Assembly (NCBI RefSeq): GCF_000835495.1
Contig: NW_015622545.1
Location: forward strand, 3,798,777 to 3,862,776
Reading direction: 5' to 3'
From: Cladophialophora immunda
Taxonomy: Eukaryota; Ascomycota; Eurotiomycetes; Chaetothyriales; Herpotrichiellaceae
DNA length: 64,000 nt
The notes below the pieces were generated by a model. It ran no database searches, was not told the DNA's origin, and saw nothing but the letters and a program-made list of their open reading frames with translations. Shown here one piece after another: positions 1 through 10,749 of the stretch. Within the stretch, counting starts at the first letter, position 1, and every line of letters starts with the position of its first letter. Both the position numbers and the translations under genes were made by a program.

Positions 1-897
1 TCTCTCCCCGCAGAATCGATCGAGAAAGCTCTCCATCCATTCTATCCAGCTGGGGTAGAGATCATCAATTTCAGCGCCAATGACAAGAATGTCGTGCAGC
101 TTCTGGCTATTTTTGGTATTGGGTGTGCGGTTATCTTGTCCGCAGCATGGTTCACCACATCGAGCTTCGCACCGAGGTTGAAGGCGACAGAAAAGTGGAC
201 CGTCTTATGGTTTTGCCTGTGTAAGAAACCGAGGACGTTCCCAAAAAGAGCATAACGGACTGACAGTGGACAGCCGGGTGCATACACCTATTCTTCGAGG
301 GGTATTTCGCATATAACCATAAGCACATTGGGCGGGCGCAAGATCTGTTTGCACAATTTTGGAAAGAATACGCACTCTCCGACTCGAGATATCTGACTTC
401 CGATCCATTTGTAGTGTGTATGGAGGCTATAACAGCGGTAAGAATGTGTCAAAGATGTCAGACACAATCATTACAGCTGACTCGAAACTAGGCGTGCTGG
501 GGACCCCTTTCCCTTCTCATGATCTACTTTATCACTTCCTCGCACCCCAGTCGATATCCTCTGCAGGCAATCGTGTCGCTGGGTCAAATTTATGGCGACG
601 TGCTATATTACGCCACTTCCATGTTTGATCACTACTACAAGGGCCTTAGCTACAGTCGGCCAGAAGCTTATTATTTCTGGTTCTACTTCTTCTTCATGAA
701 TTTTATCTGGATCATCTTTCCTGGATGTGAGTATTAACAGCTTCTATTTATAAAAGACACTAATTAAGCAATTTGTAGTGTTACTCATCGACAGCTTAAG
801 AATGGGAGCGAAGGCATTCAGCTCGTTGAGCAAAACACCGCATTCTCTGCACGTGTACGGGGCGGTTACAGAGCCAAAGAACATCGTCACATCATAG
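1..897 (+). CDS. EBP/EXPERA-family sterol isomerase, 5' partial
   Basis: This resembles the emopamil-binding protein (EBP) family, whose members isomerise the sterol C8=C9 double bond to C7=C8 in the ER membrane. Exons fit <1..220, 274..437, 492..726 and 779..897, each intron being GT..AG and keeping frame. The window may open inside an intron, because a pyrimidine-rich stretch ends in CAG at 11-13. The joined protein shows HPFYP, EKWTVLWF, then GCIHLFFEGYF and, in exon 3, YSRPEAYYFWFYFFFMN, which match EBP-family blocks remembered from other fungi. It is strongly hydrophobic with several membrane segments, as expected. The protein ends at a TAG at 895-897, about 40 residues after the last splice. 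The N-terminus lies off the left edge. It could instead be an EBP-like paralogue of other function; membership of the EXPERA superfamily is firmer than the exact reaction. Confidence 0.8.
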
Positions 898-3800
898 GCG
901 TATAATAGTTCATTCTGGGAACCGGTCATAGAACAATGAGATAGAATAGAAGGCCCATACTGATAGTGTGACATACTGTTACGAGCTGCTATCCGACACG
1001 TGAGGTGTCCACAGGCAAACCCGAGATGGTTTACTTGGTGAAATAGTAGTGGGACAATGTAGCTGAGACTGGAAACCAAGCGTATAGTATGCAGACCTAT
1101 ACGTATAGCAGATATTGATAACTATCCGATTGTAACCTTTTCTTATTGACTACGAAGGTGAGCTACCTGGGGTGGAGCGTGTCTCTATATACCCGGAAGT
1201 ATACATGTCGTACATGTTGCCATGTAGCAACATGTTAACATGTATGGCATGTCTGGGAGCCTAAGCTCCACTTCTTTCTGCCATGTTGCCAAGCTGGTCT
1301 TGGCACAACATGTCACCCGGCGAACCTTCCCCCCGACCCCCTCCTTTGGTTGTCCATGTGGTCAGGTTCGTAACACATACGCGCAGCTGATCCTTACTTA
1401 TAAGTAAGAATGATATCCACGAATTACTATCGCGTTGCATTCATGTCGAGATAACTTCTTATTACCGAGCTTAAAAATATCAAAAATATGATGCTGCATA
1501 ATGCATAAGTACGACTTGCAGCAAGGCGTCCTAGCTAGAAAGCCAAATGCAAGCCTCTCTGAAGGAGGATGACAGTGCTTTTGATAGTTCTCGTAATCCT
1601 CGAAAGGTACTGATCCGGGTCGCCAGGGCATCGGGTTGGTGAGCCGTCCACAAACTAAGTACGAACTGCGCCGTTCAGTCCGCCATACATATCCGACTTG
1701 CATCAGACCTCTTGCCAACACGTCATAGTCTTCTGTCGGTGTATCTTGTGCAAAGGCTAAGCTTCACCCTCCGTCAAATTCTACACAAGGCCACAAACTG
1801 CATTATGCGATCCTTGTCACCGACAAGGCACGTCAAGGTGAATATGACTTAAATGAAGTCACTCGGCGACGATATATCGTGATGGGGGGCGTCAGAGTCA
1901 CTGCGGTTCCAAATTCCAATCAGGCTAAGCGAAATAACACTGCCTCATATTGAGCTTAAGGGTCATGTGGCTTGTACGACACCTAAAGAAAGTAATTTGT
2001 TCCATTTTATTCGACACTCTCAACCAGCAGCTAACTCGCGTCCACGAGTTGATAACTATTCTCAGATCTTGGGACTACATCTGAAGCTTCGACCTCGCCT
2101 TAATAGAATAGTCCAGGCCATGGATCTCTCGCTCATGGCTTTCGCCAAAAACGCCTTGCGACCGAAAGGAAAGTGGGAGGTATGGGTGTCGTGGAAGTGA
2201 GATCCGGAAGTACCAACGCAAAAAGGGAAATGTCGTCTCACTATGGTTAGATAAAGTCGAATTGTCCTGCACCAACATACTTGTAGGAACCGTGCTGTCT
2301 GCATGAAATAGGAGCAATCCACAGAGGAAGCAACAAAGTACACAACCGCACCTACACTTTTGGAGCATGGTTTAGTTTTGAACAGTTCCGGAGCACAACT
2401 GACTGCATGGGCATTGGAGCATTCTGTCACGGCGTCTGTGAAATCGACATCAATAACAACTTCAGTGGGACCATAACACATTCCGATCTATGGTATTGTA
2501 ACTCCCTTGCCCTCGAAACAGGGTGGGTGGGGCCTCGTGATTCACAGGTTCAGTAATCTGAAGTCAGAATGATGGCATGGCCCTTACAGTCCGTTTAGAC
2601 CCTAGTCCTCCAGCTATCCCATAAGCGGTGGGATTACCATCATCTCCATGGCGGTGGTTGTGACAGAATAATGAACAGGATTTTGAGAGCAGAGCTGCGC
2701 CTTGAGGCCATCGGGAGTAACCTATTTCAGCTGATCGGGCATTTGCTGCTCTAAGGTTGGTACACTTTCGGCCGAGCAGCGCAGGCAGCTTAGGGCAGGC
2801 AGTACGAGGCACTTCTACGCACATTGAGATGCTGAGCGTGGTGGAGTCCGGGACAAATATCCATGCAGTATCCAGTTGCCTCATACACCTTCCTGGGCTT
2901 CCCGCTTATTCCATATGCTAGCACTCGTGAAACGTGCTAACGGGACCACACCACCATTGGCACCCGGAGGTTTATCCGTCCACATGAATTCTTTGCTTCC
3001 TACATCTAGTTCACATTACACCCGGATATTCTTTCCGCCAAGGAAGGTGCATTGCTAGGGTCCGCTAGGGAAACAGTGATCTTGGCACTCGATGAAGTTA
3101 TAATCAAAATTTACAAACCGTCACAATTAGTTTCGTGCAATCTGGATCGGCCCAGACTTACGGATTCAGTTGGCTTGATAGAAAAAAAGTCCTTCCTGCA
3201 AAGCTAGAATTATTAAGATAGAGTTTATGTCCCCGAAGATAGTCATTATCACAGGGCTACAAGCTCTTGGAGCCTTGCTTCGCTGCGATTGAATAAGATA
3301 TATCAGCATTCGTAAAGTCAAATATCAGAATTTTCTGCCACTGAGACGTAACCAGGCCGGAATGACTTTCATTTGATTGATTTCCGTCCGCCAAAAGTCC
3401 GGCGATATCCAAGCGAAACACGAGCATGCTGTGAGATCATGGTGACGAATTGTCGTTCAATAATCTTGATTTGTAGTCCACGACCATGGAAACAGTGAAA
3501 CTGTTTCTTTGGCCGCGAAAATCTTGGTAGACGTAACTTGATGACATTTGGAGGCCAATAGGCTATACAGACCCTGTTTTTTTTTTTTGGCCGTTCAGCA
3601 GGTCAGAATCGGAGCAAGGCTAGTTCTGCTTGATGTCTCTATACACAGGACACTCTTGGTGCCATCATCTCTCACCGGCACAATTCTTTCATAGCAACAC
3701 TTCGTCTTCTGCTCGAACAGTGTCTCCTCCACAGTCCGACATGGGCCACTCGCTATACTCTCCTCGCATCGCCCGCGTTGAGCGCATGCCCGATAATAGG

Positions 3801-3924
3801 TCCTGACGAAACTTGCAAGGAGCGCAAGCGTGGAGGCATAATGAGTTCTTTCAATTAGATCTTGTACATCAATTCATCAACATCACAAACATATAGAGAT
3901 GCATATTACCAGATCTACTCGGAC
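898..3924. other. Gene-poor intergenic stretch, about 3 kb
   Basis: No convincing gene is visible. Open frames here are short, lack splice-joined continuations and show no family motif I recognise. It holds the palindrome-rich segment at about 1155-1320 and a T tract near 3578-3588. The last 100 bases are the leader of the DUF2156 gene, including a six-codon upstream ORF at 3841-3858. Confidence 0.5.
1155..1320. repeat. Palindrome-rich, CATG-rich segment
   Basis: The sequence holds a perfect 9-bp inverted repeat, ACATGTTGC at 1212-1220 and GCAACATGT at 1227-1235, around a 6-base loop. Near 1281-1313 lies a second, imperfect hairpin with arms CATGTTGCCAAG and CTTGGCACAACATG. Outer short inverted matches (GGTGA near 1157, TCACC near 1315; GTGGAGC and GCTCCAC) suggest a foldback element. 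I see no clear target duplication. It may be a small MITE-like relic or simple low-complexity sequence. Confidence 0.4.
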
Positions 3925-5427
3925 ATGTCAACCTTCGATGATACGTGCACCACAAGCCCCCTTCCAAGTGCATCAAGATCATTATCTTTGTCATCGACAA
4001 CAACTATACATGATGAGGATCTACGACACCGCGACATGGCCCAAATGATCAAAGATGATAATACCTCCAAAAACAGCCACGATATCGACGCCAAAGACAA
4101 CGCTCCGCTCGGGCGGAAATCCAAAACAAATACTCGTCACGGTGTGGTGGAACTCGGATACCAGAAAGTCCTGCGCAGTATGATCACCGAGCCCCGGGAG
4201 CCTTTCAGATACCTTGATAGGAGCACAAGCACTGTCCGACAAGTCCAATGCGCCACTGATATCGAATTACGCTTATGGAAGCGTGCGCTTCATTCACTAA
4301 GGATACGGAAGTTCTCGCAGGTCAGCAAAGCTGCTCTTCCTGTGTTCAATGTCATGGATGAAGGAGTACCGAGGGCATTGGAGATACTGATGGCCAAGTT
4401 CGGACGTGCAACCCACTCGTCGTTCTTTGATGACATCTACAGCATTTATCTGCCAGAAGGTGAGCAAGCCGCGGTTTGCTTCAAAGTCATAAAGAAAGTA
4501 GCAGTCATGTACGGAGATCCACTTTGCGCCGCCGATGAGGTAGATCACGTCTTCGAGGCTTTCTGCAGCTTCTGCCACCGGCGACGATGGCATATCGCCG
4601 TAGTCGGCGCTGGTTTCGCTTTGGCCTTGTATGCTAAGAACAAACACTGGAGGACCATGGAATTTGCGGTGGAGCAGATCCTCAATCCTATGACAAATTC
4701 TGTCCTCGACGAGAGATCTGGAAATACGATCACAAGAACGAACAAGAGACTCGTTGCCAATGGTATTCAGCTGTACCTCTATGAACCTTGCCGCGGTATT
4801 CAGTTCAAACTCGAAGAAGAGCTCATCAAGGTGTATAGTGGCTGGCAACAAGATCGAAGAAAGCGGAATGCTCCTCAAGCCTACTCCGCAAGCATCAATC
4901 CTTTTGCTTTACCAGCTGTCAATCAGTACATGTACACCACTGACAGCAATGACAAGCCCAACAGTTTGGCTGGGCTCATACGGCTGGGTGCGAACGGTGG
5001 ATATCTCCTTGAGCCATCCATTCAGCTCCCAGATGCTCCGAAAGGGGTCATTGGTTTTCTGGTAACTCATGCGATGGGTTTACTAAGGGATGAAGGGGTG
5101 GCATACATGACCTTTGGCCTCGAGGCTTTGCCGGAACTAGGCGAGATGACTCTCATGCCTTCATTGATCTAGACTGCCTCTCGTCGCATCTATCGTACCA
5201 CCTTCGAAGGCTTGGGATTACTTGGAAGAAAAGGGTTCCACGAGTCATTTCACCCAGAGAAAGATTGTCAAGTTCCGTTGTACTTACTCTTTCCACCCGG
5301 TTCGCCTCGATTTAGTATGTATGAAGCGGTCCTCGATGTTACGCACATCAGCCTACACGAGGTGTGGCGTCGTTCGCGATCACTCAGTCGAAAGCAAGAC
5401 AAGACCATAAGAGCAACCCATCTGTAA
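3925..5427 (+). pseudogene. DUF2156 aminoacyl-transferase-like gene with one in-frame TAG
   Basis: The frame opens at ATG 3925 and runs 415 codons to TAG at 5170-5172. It then continues open in the same frame for another 84 codons to 5427. Both halves look like one DUF2156 protein, the GNAT-like fold shared with the MprF lysyltransferase C-terminus and the fungal ergosteryl-amino-acid synthases ErdS and ErgS. Visible family-like blocks are VMYGDPLCA, WHIAVVGAGFAL, QILNPMTNSVLDERSG, the pair AYSASINPF and GYLLEP, and VTFGLEAL-type text just before the stop. After the stop come RRIYRTTFEGLGL and VPLYLLFPPGS, which match the expected C-terminal end. No GT donor lies close before the stop, so an intron does not explain it. 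A single C-to-T change (CAG to TAG) would. A real nonsense allele, stop readthrough or a base-call error are all possible. Function by homology would be tRNA-dependent aminoacylation of a lipid; the substrate is unknown. Confidence 0.7.
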
Positions 5428-6224
5428 CCACCAATCGTTCGGGGCAGGTAGACCGGAATATGGTGAGCGCAGCCGATCGGAAGCTGGATTCCACTTCCTT
5501 GATCCCACATTCGAGAAGGCTAGACACGACACCAGGAGAAGGCTTGCTGTACGGAGGTGCTGGAGAGAGAAATCAAACGCGATGAGTGATTCGAGAAGCA
5601 TCCTTGCATGTGGAGAGATATGTGCTCAGAGAATCGAGAAACGGACGGAACGACACCGGTAAACGACGTTGGATGGCTGACTGTAATGGAATCTTTGTAG
5701 GGTGCCAGTCCTCAAAAGCCATCTAAGCTTCATCAACCGAGAGTGTGGCCATGATGCAGTAGTCCGGGGGACTTATCTTGCTGCTCCATGGGTCTTTGAC
5801 TTTCGAATATATTTAGTGGCATGGTGAATAATCTAGTCACAGAGAATCTACAAATTGATTAACTTTAAAACGAGGTTCCTCGAAAGGAGGCTTCATTTCA
5901 AAGAACGTCATTGCGATATCGACACACTGCCTTATGTAACGGCTGGGAGTTCTAACCCGGGCATGCCCACTTCAGGTATGACCACAATATCCTGTCGCAG
6001 CCGAGTCCCAAAACTCTCAGTCTCTGCTCGAAGCATCTACCACTTCACACTCGAGTAGGACAATTTCATTTGCTATGGGTTCTCAACAATTTTGTGCAAG
6101 TGCCACACCGGGGGAAAATAGGGGATAAGATATCGCAGCTGGGTCAAAGGACATATGATACATCGAAGAGTTGGATAAAATAATTGGACATCACTAGCTG
6201 TGGACGAGTGTATGTCGCCCTACG
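5428..6224. other. Intergenic; no gene seen
   Basis: About 800 bases between the DUF2156 gene and the opsin relic. Only short frames occur. The part nearest 6225 may hold decayed 3' sequence of the opsin, but no recognisable opsin text continues past the helix C-like block. Confidence 0.4.
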
Positions 6225-6699
6225 CCCATCGCCGTGGAACATAAGATCCAACAGGAGCAAAGGAGTGATGATAAACCTGGAAAAACAAGTTGCAATCAGC
6301 ACAGACTCTTTGACATGCATCCAAGTGCTCCGGATGCTTACCAGTCAGAATAACGAGCATAGTAGCTTTCGCGATTGCTGCCAGCCACACTAGTCGTGCT
6401 TCTGTTATACTCAACGTTGATGGGAGTTCATCCTTGATATGATCCCATAGCATAGAAGGCCTGCATGGCAGTCAGGTTGATGGCCGCTGCAATGCAATAG
6501 AAGATCCGATGCTTCTGGGGCTTCATGTGGCCGGCTACGATGACACCGAGACCAACCATGTCCATAACCGATACGATTGCATAGTAAACGTCCGAGCCAT
6601 GACTGGTGATCGCGATAGCAGCACTCTTGCCGTTTTGGGTTGGATTAGAGGAAACAGCGTTATTCCGCTTGAAGAACGGATGAGATGTTCAGAAGCCAT
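6225..6699 (-). pseudogene. Truncated fungal opsin (microbial rhodopsin-like) relic
   Basis: Read on the minus strand from ATG at 6699-6697, the relic shows opsin features in order. There is a short N-terminus, a GSDVYYA block (the usual GSDWYW start of helix A), a helix A-B loop like HMKPQKHRIFYCIAAAI and the helix B end YAMGS. An ESYYARYSDW block then abuts an intron at 6341-6277, followed by FIITPLLLLDLM, a typical helix C. Three kinds of damage are visible. A one-base frameshift lies about 12 codons in. A TGA at 6430-6428 stands where the family usually has Trp (GWTPI), consistent with TGG to TGA. All sequence after helix C, including the retinal-lysine helix G, is missing. So it cannot make a functional opsin. 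Whether the ancestor was a retinal-binding rhodopsin or a YRO2/HSP30-type relative cannot be told. Confidence 0.72.
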
Positions 6700-8559
6700 G
6701 GTGTAGGATCAAGTGAAGCCTTGCTAGGTCGATAAGTACCTGGAACAGAAGGCTTTCAGAAGAGAGACACTGGCAACTGCTAGCAAACAGCGGTACGAGG
6801 ATATATACATGCTTGGCTGACATGACACCATGAACACTACGCCATTCCATGACAGGAGGTTTAGTTTTGCACAAGCTAAGTTGAAATATGGTTGCGTCAT
6901 CTCGCTTGGGAAACGGCGTGTGATTCTTGGAAAGCTTGATCAGAATGTTAACAATGAGCTCATCAAGAGCCGGTGGAGTCCGAAAGCCGCTCAGGGGTCA
7001 CGGACTTCAGATACGGAAGGCTGACAGCTTGATAAAAGCCGGGAAGCCAGAGACGCCTGGGAGTCAAGTACCGGAAGGCAAGCAGAATGAAACCCAGACC
7101 ACTCTCATTTGAAACCAATAGTGGCCAGGATTCGGTCGATTACGCTTTGATCATCTGCTGATACCGTTGTTCTCAGATTGGCCCATTCCTTGTCCGCCTG
7201 ACCATTCGGTACCGAGGAGTTTGGTTTTCTCGACCAGGGTAAATGCTCGCCGCGTGTCACTTTTCTTTTCAACGTTGACTACAGCGTGATGGGCACCTTA
7301 GGTACTTGAAGATGGCTCGATTCAGCAATCATCGCTCCGTCGAAAGAGAGGGGGAGCCGGAGAGACGGGCTCTCGTGGTGTGGTGAGGAACACTTGGCCA
7401 AGGCAAAAAGTCCATTACATCAGCAAGCCTTGAAGCCGTACCTTACAAATGAATTGATCCGTGTTTCGGAGGCACCGAGGATGTCTAGAACGGACCTTTA
7501 AATGGCCTAGACTGCCGATCTTCTCCTGACTGGAGCTCCAAGAATCGTTCAAATGTTCAACAGCCAGCCCTGATGCATATCTCATCTCTTGACAGTCGAG
7601 GCAGTGACAGCGTCCACCGAAGATAGGTCGGGCGAGGCAGGCTCTGCATGCATGATAGTTAATTACCTCAACAGGGTTGGTCACGACATGCGGCAGGCAG
7701 TAACACGTACAGTATTAATCAAAGGCCTCATAGGGGTCTCTATAAAGGATTCCACTAACGTAACCAGCACTTGCTGGCCTCTAGCACTCCGTGCTACTCC
7801 GACCTTAACAAACACGGATTCAGGGACAGGCTAATCCTTACTCGCTAGCATTAGATGACAAAAGGAAAGTGGTAATATAGGAGACAGGTCACTAATGATC
7901 ACACGGAAGGGACAAAGAAAGGCTGGCTTGGATAGCCCAAGGCGCAAACGTCGATGTGCTTATATCGACTTTGGTGCTCTTCGAGGCTCAGCCGATTAGG
8001 ATTCTGGTGTCCGTTGAGTATAGAAGATAGGTGAAGAAGAATCACGAGTGTCTGCGCCATCAATGGATTGCGAGAAACAACCACCCCCGGGCATCAAGTC
8101 GCCCATAAGTCATTGTGTGCAATTCAAATCTGCCAAGACGGGCCGAGAAGCGGTGCTGCAGCAAAGCAGTTCCTCAGCTTCGTGGTTAGGAGATTGCCAC
8201 GAGATTCCCCAGACTGCGTTTGCCTTTTCTGGAGTTTGGCTTGCCAAGCAGCTAGAGTGCTTGTCGGCGCAAAAGGCAAACTCGACCTGTGACGATCCCT
8301 TGCATAGCTCTAGACCACAGCACCTGACCTGAGTCCGCTTATACCTTGGTTGTAGCAACATAGGTCAACGAACATCTTGAGATGAGTAAAGCTGTGTGAT
8401 ATAATGATAGAGGAGGCTAATGCGGCCGGGCAGTGATCCAAAAGTTGCAGAAAAGATGCCAACCTTGATTTAGCTTGGCGTAGTGCATCAATTTTCATTT
8501 AAAGACAATTTAAAGTCCAAATCTTGTGCTGAGGTTTGATTTAGCTATGCAAAGCACTT
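6700..8559. other. Gene-poor intergenic stretch; no gene seen
   Basis: About 1.9 kb with only short, unrecognised frames on both strands. No family motif, splice-connected exon chain, tRNA or clear repeat was found. Confidence 0.45.
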
Positions 8560-9120
8560 AAATATGACTATCAGTATCTGACCGCAGGTTTTTATTTGTT
8601 TTCCGGCGACGTTGCTGAAAAAAGTTGGGTTTGGTATGCTTTGGTCGCTGTGAAGCCTCTGATGCTGGTGGGATCTTAGCAGGTCCTTTTGAAAGAAATG
8701 CAGGCAGTCCTGCGGACGTCAGCGTGCTAGGATGATCTATCCCGAGCTTGCTCCTCCGCAGTTCCACCAACTTCTCCGTCAACTGTAGTGCCTCTGCCAT
8801 CGCTAGGCCTCGCTGGACCAAACCGCCAGATCGAGCATCGATCGAAACGTGTCAGGATGATCCGCCCCCAAGCGTGCTCTTCCGCAGTGCCACGACCTCC
8901 TCTGTCAGAGGTAGAGCATCTTTGATTGACCCATTCTCGGCTAGAATCAGAGCCAAGACCGGCCATTGTTGGATTTTGTCCCCTTTGCTCAACTCATCTA
9001 GCTCATCCCTTGAGTTGCAGAAGCTCGTGCACATGCGACACCAATGACCGCCGAACCGTGTAGTCTTCACTCGCAAACCTCCATTCCATAGAGCTGGCCA
9101 ATAGCGTTAGCGCTGATTGA
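8560..9120 (-). pseudogene. Relic of a kinesin-light-chain-type TPR protein
   Basis: Minus-strand fragments in different frames show the repeat unit of fungal TPR/NB-ARC proteins. DALPLTEEVVALRKSTLG lies near 8870-8930, and ALQLTEKLVELRRSKLG followed by DHPSTLTS near 8715-8785. Upstream (higher coordinates) is text like YTVRRSLVSHVHELLQL, which in such proteins precedes the repeats. The pieces are separated by at least one frameshift (after STLG near 8870) and stop codons, one just after LLQL. The N-terminal NB-ARC or effector part is not seen. This is a dead fragment; the ancestor family is clear, its function is not. Confidence 0.6.
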
Positions 9121-10749
9121 TAGCTGAGCGGTTGCTCCTCATCCTCGGGCGTGCGGTCGCAACACCATTCCCGCACTCGAATTGTCCCTGTCGCGGGTCG
9201 TGTCGCCGCTTACCTCGGATGTCCAATTCCATGCCATTGTCCATTCCGCGGCCGGCGACATCGATATACTTGCAGCTTAGCCGCTTCTGCTAATTCTTTA
9301 TTGTGCTCTCCTTTTGATGCGGAAATCCTTCGCGCGCCATTCGAGGCAAGCGTTGATCGTCTCCGCCTCGCAGGCCTTGAGGCAATCGATGGGCTCGCAT
9401 TCGACTCTGCCACAGAAGCTACAGCAGACAGCCAAGTTAGGATTAGTCACAGAGCGGGGACGAACTGGCGAGGGGAGAAGGGGGGCATGTTAGACGTATT
9501 GCGGCCAGTGGTCGAATTCTCGGTCCCCAAGCGACTGAGATCATGGCTTCCGCCGCGACCGAGCTCGACCTTTTTTTTTTTTTTTTTTTTGGAATCCGAT
9601 CCTCTCTAGAAGGTAGTTGTCCTCTGGACTGGAACGCCTGTCACTCTCGGAAAGTGAATCGACTTCGGAAGCCGAATCTGTGGCGGCACCATCATTGAAC
9701 AACGATTCCATATCTCCATATCCGTAGAGCTTTCTGACCCGCCCCAGACTGCGCTAGGGTCCCATCCAGGCTCCATCGTTGGGGTATTAGAGTAGGAATG
9801 AGGGTCGCAGCATCTGGTGGTAGCCAGATAGACGGGGCTATTAGACTGTCGCCGTCACCGGAGGCACCAACCCGTCTATCCCCTTTATTCGATGAATTAA
9901 GTTTGAGGCGGGGCAGTTGGCTTCGAGCTGCGTAGGAAGAGTAGGAAGAGAAGGAAGGGCAGGGACGGTCTAACAGACCTCTCAAGAGGCAGGAGTGTGA
10001 CAAATGGCGAACCCATGCTGCCCTGCCGTGGATTGCTCATTCCTGGCCGACGTAGCCATCTATATACAGAAGGCAGATGGCACCCATGAAAGCGGAGAGG
10101 GAAGGGATGTTGCTGAGGAGAACAGAAACCAGCAGAACTTCAAAAGGCGTGCTGGGATGTGGGCGGAAGTCGGCCAAGCAGATCTGAACCAGGGTTGGTT
10201 TTAGAGGTATGTGGCTGGAGCGTCAAGCCACAAGTGGAGAGAGCTCGCAAAGCGCCACTATCACGCCCCGTCACTGTTTGCGGCCTGTCATGCTCATGTC
10301 TACTCGAACACCCTACCCGGAAACCTTTCCCGCCAGGACCTGGTGAGAGCGGTTGAGTGGATTAGAGCTTGCTATCAGGATTGTGCTGCTGGTCAACCAC
10401 TGGTCATTTAGCAAGCCGCGTGATCTTCCTTAGCATGACGGCGTGGATCAACCAAGTTTCCCTGCCATAACTCGAATCCCCGGCTTGCTGCGCGACATTG
10501 GCGAGGAAGGAGTTTTTACCGACATACACGTGCCGCCAGTCATACGTTCCTAACGCAAAAGCTCACATGAGCGCTTCCTTCCCCTCTTGATAAGACGATC
10601 TTCGTTCAAAATGCTTGTCCTTTCCTCTCAACTGACACATCCTCTCATGTGGCTTTCCTTCCGTTTCTACCTGGTGCGGACTATTCAATGGATACAAGAC
10701 ACTCCTCAATGCTCTCTCCAGCACTTGAATTGCGACCTAATCTACCCTT
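9121..10749. other. Intergenic with a long T tract
   Basis: No gene was recognised. A run of about 20 T residues sits near 9572-9590. The last few hundred bases are the upstream region of the Zn2Cys6 gene. An overlapping open frame from about 10649 runs out of frame with that gene and is probably not coding. Confidence 0.4.

Noticed and set aside
223..238. Window edge gene read as ERG2
   Set aside because: Fungal ERG2 is a sigma-1-receptor-like protein; the blocks here match the unrelated EBP/EXPERA family, so the ERG2 symbol is not used.
1398..1721. Minus-strand open frame of about 107 codons
   Set aside because: Somewhat coding-like, but no motif, no splice partner and no ATG-led start; not supported as a gene.
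2062..2481. Minus-strand frame with CYGPTE, recalling the adenylation-domain YGPTE motif
   Set aside because: No other adenylation motif occurs on either side and the rest of the frame has no A-domain character; a chance match.
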